Assembly: GCA_017502265.1 (NCBI GenBank)
Contig: JAFVVI010000052.1
Span: 1-41,654 of the forward strand
Direction: 5' to 3'
Length of the DNA stretch: 41,654 bases
Source: Oscillospiraceae bacterium
GTDB lineage: Bacteria; Bacillota; Clostridia; Oscillospirales; Oscillospiraceae
The notes under the pieces were generated by a model, which was not told the DNA's origin, searched no databases, and saw only the letters and a program-made list of their open reading frames with translations. Shown in pieces: positions 20,989 through 28,962 of the stretch (position 1 is its first letter; each line of letters starts with the position of its first letter). Both the position numbers and the translations under genes were made by a program.

Positions 20989-23900
20989 ATGGGTTTCATT
21001 GAACAGTACTTGTTACAATTGAATACTGAAAAACGACGGTGGCGGTGTGCTGTAGCGATTCTGACAGCCCTGTCACTGCTCGTAGCGCTTGTCACCGTAT
21101 GGAACCTGCGCATGACAGGCATTACGATTGCAAATAACGCATCTTGCGGATATGAGGAACACCAACATATCGAAGATTGCGTGAGAGAAAATGTCCTGAT
21201 TTGCGGTCTGCCAGAGCATATTCACAAAGCTGGATGTTACTCCGACCCCAAGGCGGATACAGAAACCTTGTTGGATTGGCAAAATATGTTTGCTGACTAT
21301 CCGTACACCGGTGTTCTTCGTGAGGATTTAGTCGGAATTGCCAAAACCCAGGTGGGATATGCTGAGAGTCAGCTGAATTTTGAGGTAAACGACGACGGTG
21401 TACGACATGGTTATACAAGATATGGCGCATGGTACGGAGCGCCTTACAACGATTGGTCTGCGATGTTTGTGTCGTTCTGCCTGAGTTATGCCGGAGCAAA
21501 TGCAGCAGAATTTCCGAACAGTTCCGGCGCTGCAATGATGGCAGAACTTTGGAAAACACACGGAAAATACATTCCTGCGGGGGGCTATGTTCCCCAAAGT
21601 GGAGATATTGTATTTTTTAACAACAACACAGCAGGTATTGTTACAGAAATATTTAACTCTGCTTTCTATGTGATTCGTGGTGATATACACAATGCAGTTA
21701 CGAATGACATGATGCTCTTGCGCGACCCGTCCATTGTTGGTTGGGGATCCACGGAAACACCTGCCCCCCTGGATAAATTACAGACGGATGACTTGTTGGA
21801 TATATCAAACGGCCCTGTTTTTTCCATAATTGCAGGCGATAAAAATCAACAACGGCGAATGCAAAGCTTCACATATAAAGCTTCCCGCTCGACAACAGAA
21901 CTGATTCCTTATTTACATGCCAATGGCGGCAACTATTTTTTTACATTGCTGGACCTTAATAATGTGGAACTGCCCAAGGATGTAAACGGCAACTACATTG
22001 CTGTGGCTAACAAAGACTACAAGTTGACCTTTACCTTTAATAGCCCGAAGGGATTTCTTCCGGGAACATATCAGTATCAAATCCCCAACGGTATGATGGT
22101 AAATGGTGGTGCAGGTCATTTCGTCTTGAAGGACGGAACGAATGTTGGTAGCTGGGAGGTCACGGATACGGGTCTGATTACCCTTGTGTTCAACGAGCAT
22201 ATAAATAGCCGTGCGGACATTACTATCAGTTCCACACTGGGCATCCACTTCCCGGAGCAGGAAGACCCCATCGATTTTGACGGCTTAATCACAGTTAAGG
22301 TGGAACCGCCCGTCCAGCAGAAGGACCCAACCGTTTTATCAAAATGGGGTTCTCCCAATGCGAGCGCAAAAAAAATCAATTGGACAGTGCGAATCGACGG
22401 ACACACAGATTCTCAGATTCCCGGAAATATTCTTACCGACCAACCCACCCTGAGCGATTGGAGCAGACCCCATAGCTACACACAATCGGATATAGACGGC
22501 GGTCTGACATTTGGCGTTTCCGATCCGGATGGTGGATGGCATAACTGGACTGTTTACGCTGACGACCCACACCTGATATGGAATGAAACAGGATGGTCCT
22601 ATAAGATCCCCAAAACTGTTACCTGCGACTATTGCGGAGAGCTGGAATTGGGAAATGATGGCTGGGTCTACCTGATCAATTATACTTCCACCCCCACGCA
22701 GCTCAATACCCCGGGCACCTTTGACTACGAGAATAAGGTCACAGTGGACGGCCAGACCGCATGGGGCTGGAGTAATTTTACCCATGTTGAGATTGAAGCC
22801 GAGATCGTTAAGAACGGCTCTTTTGTATCCGATGCTGCCGGAGGCGGATTCCTTTGGGAGTTCCAGGTTACCATACCGGGACGGCCGGAAGGCCAGCGAG
22901 CGGAATATTCCTGGTTTGTTATGGATGAGATGCGTCTCATGGACGATAAGGGCACAATCATAGGCCGTGCGCAAAATGATGCCCATCTATCTACAGTTAC
23001 AACAATCTATAATGGGAAAGCTATCCAAATACCTCGCATTCAGGATGCTACGGATGAGGATATGTTCGCTTGGGACAATGCTTGGACAGCAACAGAAAAT
23101 GGTATCAGCTACAACCGAACGATCAATCTCCTCTGCCGCTGCCAATGCACTCCGGAAACCTGCCACTGGACAGGTTGTGGAGATTACTGGTTCCAGAAAG
23201 ATAATGGTGAATGGGCTGCCAACGGTTTTTGCCAGTGTTGGACAGAGACCCAGAATATGACCTTTACCTTCGTTTACAAAACCGAGGATCTGTCCTTAAT
23301 TAAAGAATATGGCTCACTTGGCTATCAAGTAAACAACCATGCGCAACTGTACTATATGCCCGATGGCAGCAACTCCGTTCGGGTTTCCTATGATGATGCG
23401 ACGGTCGCCATTCCCAATTTGTTTGAAAAACAGTTGACCCACGATTTTAACGGCTATACCGCCCACTATAAGATCACAGTCAATGAAGCGAAGCAGATGT
23501 TGACAGACGGATCGCCTCTGACAATTCGCGATGAAATGACAGACACACTTGCTTATATAAGCGGTTCGCTTGCTATCACAACTGAAAATGCAAACGGTCA
23601 CACAAGCTTCCTGCAGCAAGATGTGGATTATACCGTAACCTATGACGGCACAGGCCATCAAGTGAACACCTCCGGCAAGAAAGTCCATGTGCTGAACATC
23701 GTGATCCTGAATCCCCAACCGGTCAAGTACATACTTGATTACGACACTACATTGATTATGCCGGAGCAGATCACGGGAGGCATTAAGTACAGCAACTCCG
23801 CTTCCATCACGCTGTGGGGCGATGAGGTCTCTGACGATGCCGTTGAAAAGGTCTATGCAGATATCAACATCGCCACCAAGAGCTTCTCGGTAGATGTGTT

Positions 23901-24375
23901 TAAAACCTGCGCGCTGACAGAAAAACCTCTTCCGGGCGCAACCTTTGGTTTGCACAACGCCCAGGGCGGTCTGATTACCACCGGTGTCACCGACAGCAAC
24001 GGCAGGCTTGTGTTCCAAACCAATGTTATCCAAGGCATTATTTTGCAGGAACATATGCTCTACTACTTGCAAGAGGTTCGACCACCTCCTGCATACCAAT
24101 TGGACGATACCCAGCATTGGTTCTGCTTCTGCAGCGATTCCGGCAATGCCTGTAGCGAATGCGATAAGCTTCTTTACGATGTAGAGGCTTACCGAATTCC
24201 CTTTGAGCAGGTGGGCATCATTGATATTGCTAACTATCCCGTAAATGTGATGCTACCTGCCACCGGTGGAATAGGCACACCCATTTATATACTTTGCGGA
24301 TTGGTTCTTACCATAGGTCCGCTCGTATACGGATTCAGCTTGAGGCGCAAAAACGAAAGGAGGTCAAAACATTAG
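20989..24375 (+). CDS. Large LPATG surface adhesin, probable pilus tip protein
   Basis: 1128 residues. A hydrophobic export segment (~20-45) is followed by a His/Cys motif pair (CGYEEHQHIEDC, CGLPEHIHKAGC). A CHAP/NlpC-like domain at ~105-235 (YGAWYGAPYNDWSAMFVSFC) has Ser157 where the catalytic Cys is expected, and no His in the FFNNNTAGIV strand. Adhesin-type beta domains follow (~285-960), with a Cys-rich insertion at ~716-755. A Cna_B/SpaA-like domain (~965-1075) ends in a second Cys cluster. The sorting signal is LPATG at 1089-1093, then a hydrophobic span and RRKNERR. Sortase would join it to the pilin or cell wall. Size and position before the major pilin suggest the tip subunit. Confidence 0.85.
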   Translation: MGFIEQYLLQLNTEKRRWRCAVAILTALSLLVALVTVWNLRMTGITIANNASCGYEEHQHIEDCVRENVLICGLPEHIHKAGCYSDPKADTETLLDWQNMFADYPYTGVLREDLVGIAKTQVGYAESQLNFEVNDDGVRHGYTRYGAWYGAPYNDWSAMFVSFCLSYAGANAAEFPNSSGAAMMAELWKTHGKYIPAGGYVPQSGDIVFFNNNTAGIVTEIFNSAFYVIRGDIHNAVTNDMMLLRDPSIVGWGSTETPAPLDKLQTDDLLDISNGPVFSIIAGDKNQQRRMQSFTYKASRSTTELIPYLHANGGNYFFTLLDLNNVELPKDVNGNYIAVANKDYKLTFTFNSPKGFLPGTYQYQIPNGMMVNGGAGHFVLKDGTNVGSWEVTDTGLITLVFNEHINSRADITISSTLGIHFPEQEDPIDFDGLITVKVEPPVQQKDPTVLSKWGSPNASAKKINWTVRIDGHTDSQIPGNILTDQPTLSDWSRPHSYTQSDIDGGLTFGVSDPDGGWHNWTVYADDPHLIWNETGWSYKIPKTVTCDYCGELELGNDGWVYLINYTSTPTQLNTPGTFDYENKVTVDGQTAWGWSNFTHVEIEAEIVKNGSFVSDAAGGGFLWEFQVTIPGRPEGQRAEYSWFVMDEMRLMDDKGTIIGRAQNDAHLSTVTTIYNGKAIQIPRIQDATDEDMFAWDNAWTATENGISYNRTINLLCRCQCTPETCHWTGCGDYWFQKDNGEWAANGFCQCWTETQNMTFTFVYKTEDLSLIKEYGSLGYQVNNHAQLYYMPDGSNSVRVSYDDATVAIPNLFEKQLTHDFNGYTAHYKITVNEAKQMLTDGSPLTIRDEMTDTLAYISGSLAITTENANGHTSFLQQDVDYTVTYDGTGHQVNTSGKKVHVLNIVILNPQPVKYILDYDTTLIMPEQITGGIKYSNSASITLWGDEVSDDAVEKVYADINIATKSFSVDVFKTCALTEKPLPGATFGLHNAQGGLITTGVTDSNGRLVFQTNVIQGIILQEHMLYYLQEVRPPPAYQLDDTQHWFCFCSDSGNACSECDKLLYDVEAYRIPFEQVGIIDIANYPVNVMLPATGGIGTPIYILCGLVLTIGPLVYGFSLRRKNERRSKH

Positions 24376-24463
24376 GCCTCCGCAATTGGCGTAAAATCAA
24401 AATTAAGCGCCTGACTGTTTCCACAATTTAATAAGAAAAATTTCAAACGAAAGGAAAAATATT

Positions 24464-26284
24464 ATGAAAAAATTATTATCCATCCTCTTGGTGCTGACAA
24501 TGGTGCTGTCTTTGGGTATTACCGCTTTTGCAGCCGAGGAAACCGGCACGATTACTGTCACCAACGCAACCAAAGAGCGCGAATACAAGGCATACAAGAT
24601 CTTCGGCGCAACCATCAGTACAGATGTTAACGGCAAAACTGCAGTTTCTTACATTGCTGACGGCAGCCCGTACTTTGACGAAATCTTCCCTGATACTACT
24701 ACCTACGACAACCGCTTCTTCGTTTACAATACCAGCACCGGTACTGTGACCAAGAAGGAAGGTGTCAACGATGCAGACCTGATCGACTACCTGACCAAGT
24801 TGGTACAAGATAGCGGTCTTGCAGCAAATAAAACAATCACCGCTGATTCCGATACCGTAACATTTACAGATATGCCCTATGGTTACTACCTGATTACCAG
24901 TTCTCTGGGCTCTACCGTAACCATTAACTCCAACACTCCCAATGTTTCCGTCATCGATAAGAACCAGAAGCCCGGTACCGGCTTTAACAAGCTGATTCAG
25001 ACCGGTGTAGAAAACGGCGAACCCACCTGGGGTGAATCCAACTCCGCCAACATCGGCGACGAGGTCACCTATAAGATCTCCTTCGAAGCTACCAACTACG
25101 ATGGCGACAAGAAGATCAAGTACTATCAGATCCACGACGAAAAGGGCGAGGCAATCTGGGCAGAATTTGACAGCTTCAAGGTTACTGTCGACGGTAAAGA
25201 GCTTCCCAGAGGTTACTATCTGGACCTGGCCAACCTGGACAATGGCAATTGGGAGTTTTTGAACGAGGATTCCAATCACCCTGACAGCTGGAGGAATCTT
25301 CCTGCAGACAAGAAGACCCGCGACAATGCACAGTGGTACCTGGTGCACCTGGGCGAAGATGAGTTCCGCATTACCATTCCCTGGCTGAATAAGCGCACCT
25401 TGAAAGACGTTACCAACGATGCAGACGAAGTTGTTTCCTACTCCCTGGAGTTTGAGGATGACTCAACTTTCGAGTTCACCTCCCCCTCTTTGGTAGAAAT
25501 TACTTATAAAGCAGTAATCGAAGCAGACGCTGCTATCGGTAACACTACCCACGGCAACCGTTTCAACAAGGCTTACGCCTCCTGGACCAGCGAACACGAA
25601 ACCGGCTATACAACGCCTGAAGAAGTTGTAACCTATGTTTACGGTATCGGCCTGTTGAAGGACGACATCGCTACCAGTGTAAATCTGGCAGGCGCCCAGT
25701 TCCGTGTTTACAAGGATGTAGCTTGCACCGATCCTGTATACTTGCTCCCCACCAAAATCGCCGGCGTTTACATTGTGGACAGCCATAACACCCCCCTTGC
25801 TACCGTAAGTGGCACCGGTAAGGATACTACCAGAGACCTCTATGCAGCATATCTGGGCAACTATCTGACCAACGAAGAAGGCCAGCCTGTTGAGCAGAAC
25901 AACCTGGTTGTTTCTCAGAAAAACGGTAAGCTGGTAATTCTGGGTCTGAAGGCTGGCACTTACTACCTGGAGGAAGTTAAGGCTCCCAGCGGCTATAACG
26001 CGCTGACACAGCCCGTTAAGTTCGAGGCCGGTAAGGACATCCGCCCCTTCAGCATCTTCGCTAAGGAAGATGGCTCTGTTGCTGACATTCAGCAGACCGA
26101 CGGCGTCCACACCGAGATCCGCTACGACCTGACCCACACTGTTGTGCACAACAGCCAGGGCGTTGTGCTCCCTTCCACCGGTGGCGAAGGCACTTTCTGG
26201 CTGATCACCGTGGGCACTCTGCTGGCAATCGGCTTTGCCGTGTTCCTGATCACCCACAAGAAGATGTCTGTTTATAATGACTAA
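24464..26284 (+). CDS. Major pilin, fimbrial isopeptide-forming LPSTG protein
   Basis: 606 residues with a clear signal peptide (residues 1-~24, cut after AFA). An N-terminal domain (~25-165) ends in SVIDKNQKP, which likely carries the polymerising pilin lysine. A D2-type isopeptide domain (~175-390) opens with the FNKLIQTG segment, and a SpaA/Cna_B domain (~395-560) carries the E-box YLEEVKAPSGY (Glu504). The sorting signal is LPSTG at 569-573, followed by a hydrophobic span and a short basic tail. The sortase encoded next should link LPST to the lysine of the next subunit. AAAGGA precedes the ATG. Codon use is more uniform than in the neighbouring genes, fitting a highly expressed structural protein. 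Confidence 0.92.
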   Translation: MKKLLSILLVLTMVLSLGITAFAAEETGTITVTNATKEREYKAYKIFGATISTDVNGKTAVSYIADGSPYFDEIFPDTTTYDNRFFVYNTSTGTVTKKEGVNDADLIDYLTKLVQDSGLAANKTITADSDTVTFTDMPYGYYLITSSLGSTVTINSNTPNVSVIDKNQKPGTGFNKLIQTGVENGEPTWGESNSANIGDEVTYKISFEATNYDGDKKIKYYQIHDEKGEAIWAEFDSFKVTVDGKELPRGYYLDLANLDNGNWEFLNEDSNHPDSWRNLPADKKTRDNAQWYLVHLGEDEFRITIPWLNKRTLKDVTNDADEVVSYSLEFEDDSTFEFTSPSLVEITYKAVIEADAAIGNTTHGNRFNKAYASWTSEHETGYTTPEEVVTYVYGIGLLKDDIATSVNLAGAQFRVYKDVACTDPVYLLPTKIAGVYIVDSHNTPLATVSGTGKDTTRDLYAAYLGNYLTNEEGQPVEQNNLVVSQKNGKLVILGLKAGTYYLEEVKAPSGYNALTQPVKFEAGKDIRPFSIFAKEDGSVADIQQTDGVHTEIRYDLTHTVVHNSQGVVLPSTGGEGTFWLITVGTLLAIGFAVFLITHKKMSVYND

Positions 26285-26308
26285 TTCTTAACCTGCAAAA
26301 AGAAACAC

Positions 26309-26340
26309 AATGGGAGGAGAGATTCTTCTCTCCTCCCATT
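26309..26340 (+). terminator. Hairpin between the major pilin and sortase genes (attenuator-like)
   Basis: A perfect 14-bp stem (26309-26322 with 26327-26340) with a TTCT loop, followed by AAAAG rather than a T-run. It may protect the 3' end of the pilin mRNA or lower read-through into the sortase gene, rather than stop transcription fully. Confidence 0.65.
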
Positions 26341-26366
26341 AAAAGTATAACAGAAAGGAGATGCCT

Positions 26367-27233
26367 ATGAGAAGACATAAGACCGTGATTTTTTTGACCC
26401 TTGGTTTTTTGGTAGGTATCTGCATTCTGTTATATCCTGCCTTCAGCGATTTTTGGAACAGTAAGACCCAAAGCCGGGCAATTACAGACTATGAATCGGT
26501 TTTGGAAAACTTGAAACCAGAAGACTATACTGCTGCTTTTGAAAACGCTTACGCTTATAATAAGGCACTTTACGAAACCGATTATCCGTTGGTGGATTAT
26601 AAGAATGTGCCGGGCTACTATGAAACCCTTACCGTAACAGAAAATGCGATGATCGGTTATTTGAAAATCGACCGCATTGGCGTGGAGCTTCCCATTTACC
26701 ACGGCACATCGGACGATGTGCTGAGCAGAGGCGTGGGTCATTTGGAAGGCAGCAGCTTGCCGGTAGGCGGCGAAAACACCCATAGTGTTATGTCTGCGCA
26801 TAGAGGCTTGCCCAGTTCAAAGCTGTTTACCGACCTTGATCGGGTAGAAAAGGGCGATACCTTTCAAATCATCATATTGGATCAGGTGCTGACCTATCAG
26901 GTCGATTTTATAAAAGTCATAGAACCTACCGATGTTTCAAACTTGCAAATCATTGAAGGCGGCGACTATTGCACCTTATTCACCTGTACCCCTTATGGCA
27001 TCAATACACACCGGCTTTTGGTGCGGGGCGTCAGAATTGAAACCATCAAAGAAAAACCTGTGCTTTATGTCTCCAACGAGGCATTTCGCATAGAACCCTT
27101 GCTGGTAACACCGGCAGTTGCCGCGCCGATGCTCCTTGTGCTTTTGATTCACTTGCTTGTTAAGTACAGAGAGCCGCCCCAAAATACCCAGCAAAAGAAA
27201 AAAGAGGAAGGAGGTACAGAGTATGCGCCGTAA
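26367..27233 (+). CDS. Class C sortase, pilin polymerase
   Basis: A 288-residue membrane transpeptidase that builds the pilus by joining LPXTG pilins through lysine. It has an N-terminal span (~7-25) and a C-terminal span (~247-268) that is typical of class C. The active site is His145 (SAHRG), Cys207 (LFTCTPYG) and Arg220 (LLVRG). The class C lid region should precede the barrel, around residues 80-105, but its usual DP[FW] motif is not obvious. I chose ATG 26367; the ATG at 26361 abuts the AAGGAG site and is too close. The stop overlaps the minor pilin start by 11 nt. Confidence 0.9.
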   Translation: MRRHKTVIFLTLGFLVGICILLYPAFSDFWNSKTQSRAITDYESVLENLKPEDYTAAFENAYAYNKALYETDYPLVDYKNVPGYYETLTVTENAMIGYLKIDRIGVELPIYHGTSDDVLSRGVGHLEGSSLPVGGENTHSVMSAHRGLPSSKLFTDLDRVEKGDTFQIIILDQVLTYQVDFIKVIEPTDVSNLQIIEGGDYCTLFTCTPYGINTHRLLVRGVRIETIKEKPVLYVSNEAFRIEPLLVTPAVAAPMLLVLLIHLLVKYREPPQNTQQKKKEEGGTEYAP

Positions 27234-28098
27234 AATGATCACCCTGTGTGTGACAGCATTACTGATTCTGACCTGTTCACTTGCGGTTTTTGCGCAAGAT
27301 TTTGACTGGGAAAAAACCGGAGTTGTTTCTGTGACGCTGACGGAGCAGTATAAAAAAGAGCCAATCGTCGGCGCAGAGCTTAGTGTGTATTATGTTGCAA
27401 CAGTTGCAATGGATGCAGACGGAAATTTAATTTATGACTACACGGAAGATTTCAAACAGCTTGATACCGCAATCAATGATACGACACTTGCTACAAAGCT
27501 GGATGCGTTTGTATCGCAGCACAGCGTACCTTCTGTTAAAATAACAACCAATGCCCAGGGAACGGCGTTGTGCGATGGGCTTTCATTAGGACTATATTTT
27601 GTTAAGCAGACGGGTAATGTAGAAGGCTTTGCACCTTGCACACCCTTCCTTGTGACAGTCCCCAATGAAAAGGATGGCGAGTATGTGTACGAGGTAAATG
27701 CTTCCCCAAAAACGGAGGTTGCAAGGCTCACTTCCATCACTATAAAAAAGGTGTGGAACACCGATGCATCCACCGAGGCAACGGAAAGTGTTACAGTACA
27801 GCTTTTGCAAAATGGCAATGTGGTCAAGGCAGCAACTCTGAATGCCCAAAACAATTGGCAGGTAACCTACACCGATATGCCGGAAAGCGATGCCTACAGC
27901 ATTCAGGAAATCGATGTACCCAAGGGCTTCACAGCAACATATTCCAAAACAGGATATGTTTTTACGGTTACCAATACCTCCACCTTGGCGCAAACCGGTC
28001 AGCGGATATGGCCGATTCCTGTATTGTCAATCAGCGGCATGCTGTTAATTGCCGTTGGAATCACCCTATTGCAGAAAAAGAGGAACACAAATGCGTAA
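27223..28098 (+). CDS. Minor pilin with Cna_B domain and LAQTG sorting signal
   Basis: 291 residues with a signal peptide (1-~22, cut after VFA). The first domain (~25-165) is a SpaA-like beta-sandwich. The second (~175-258) is a Cna_B-type domain starting ITIKKVWNTD and ending SIQEIDVPKGFTATYS. The sorting signal is LAQTG near residue 260, with Ala in place of Pro, followed by a hydrophobic span and KKRNTNA. Within this kind of operon such a protein is usually the basal or anchor pilin. GGAGG precedes the ATG inside the sortase gene. The next gene, a second sortase, overlaps its end by 8 nt and may be the one that reads LAQTG. Confidence 0.85.
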   Translation: MRRKMITLCVTALLILTCSLAVFAQDFDWEKTGVVSVTLTEQYKKEPIVGAELSVYYVATVAMDADGNLIYDYTEDFKQLDTAINDTTLATKLDAFVSQHSVPSVKITTNAQGTALCDGLSLGLYFVKQTGNVEGFAPCTPFLVTVPNEKDGEYVYEVNASPKTEVARLTSITIKKVWNTDASTEATESVTVQLLQNGNVVKAATLNAQNNWQVTYTDMPESDAYSIQEIDVPKGFTATYSKTGYVFTVTNTSTLAQTGQRIWPIPVLSISGMLLIAVGITLLQKKRNTNA

Positions 28099-28681
28099 AT
28101 GGATCGGTGTAATCTGTATTTTCCTTGGTGTTGTTTGCATACTGAGCGCCGTCGGCTTCGTAGTATACAATCGATGGGAAAACAAGAACGCAGAAGAGGT
28201 TGCCCAATCTCTTCTTGAGGATGTACAAAGCATAATCGATGAAAAGCAATTGGGATCCTCTTTGCTTGATGATATGGAAATGACAACCGTTAAAGTGGAC
28301 GGTTATGACTGCATCGGGATTCTTTCTGTCCCGGTTTTGAATTTGGAACTGCCTGTCTTGACAGATTGGAGCTATGCAAAGCTAAAGGAAGCGCCGTGTC
28401 ATTATTACGGGTCCTATTACGAAAAGGATTTTGTGATTGCCGCACATAATTATAAATCGCATTTTGGCCGATTATCGCAGCTGCAGGCGGGAGATATCGT
28501 TATCTTTACCGATGTGAATGGTGCAGACCATGGCTATGAAGTCGTACTTTTAGAAACATTACCAAAGGAAGCCACCCAGGAAATGATCGCCAGCGGATTT
28601 GCCCTGTCGCTCTACACCTGCACCCCCGGCGGAGCTAGTCGTGTAACGGTGCGGTGCAACGCTGTTGAGGACAGCAACTGA
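28091..28681 (+). CDS. Second sortase, short form
   Basis: A 196-residue protein with an N-terminal span (~5-25) and no C-terminal span, unlike the class C enzyme encoded upstream. Active-site residues are His119 (IAAHNYKSHFG), Cys177 (LYTCTPGG) and an Arg (184 or 188, in SRVTVRC). The short barrel resembles class D or other small clostridial sortases. It might anchor the finished pilus or handle the unusual LAQTG signal of the minor pilin. I start it at ATG 28091; the frame is open further upstream, but that part is the shadow of the minor pilin. It is the last gene of the operon. Confidence 0.85.
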   Translation: MRKWIGVICIFLGVVCILSAVGFVVYNRWENKNAEEVAQSLLEDVQSIIDEKQLGSSLLDDMEMTTVKVDGYDCIGILSVPVLNLELPVLTDWSYAKLKEAPCHYYGSYYEKDFVIAAHNYKSHFGRLSQLQAGDIVIFTDVNGADHGYEVVLLETLPKEATQEMIASGFALSLYTCTPGGASRVTVRCNAVEDSN

Positions 28682-28734
28682 TATGCAGAGCGTACCGGGT
28701 ATCATTACGGATTTACAAACCTTTCTGAAAACTT

Positions 28735-28772
28735 AAAAAAGGAGAATGACGGGCGACAGTCATTCTCCTTTT
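28735..28772 (+). terminator. Terminator of the pilus operon
   Basis: A perfect hairpin of about 14 bp (AAAAGGAGAATGAC with its complement, 8-nt loop) ending in TTTT, 55 nt after the last sortase stop. Confidence 0.85.
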
Positions 28773-28878
28773 GCCTGTTTATAAATGGCTGCATACAGTT
28801 ATCTTGTAAGGCAGAAATGCAATCTAATCTTAGCCGGCGATTTCTGTTAAGCTTTATTCCCGGCCGGAAATTCCCTGC

Positions 28879-28907
28879 TTGCAGGACGGGGATGATTGTG
28901 TTATAAT
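28879..28907 (+). promoter_or_regulatory. Sigma-A promoter of the VanY-like gene
   Basis: TTGCAG (28879-28884), 17-nt spacer and TATAAT (28902-28907). It rules out an in-frame ATG at 28906 as the translation start, because that would lie in the -10 box. Confidence 0.8.
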
Positions 28908-28962
28908 GTCGAAAGATTGTTTTGGGTGGTGTCGAAATTTGTTAAAAGAACAGTTATCCAAT

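Noticed and set aside
28906-28908. In-frame ATG as start of the VanY-like gene
   Set aside because: It overlaps the -10 box of a consensus-like promoter, so it would not be in the transcript.
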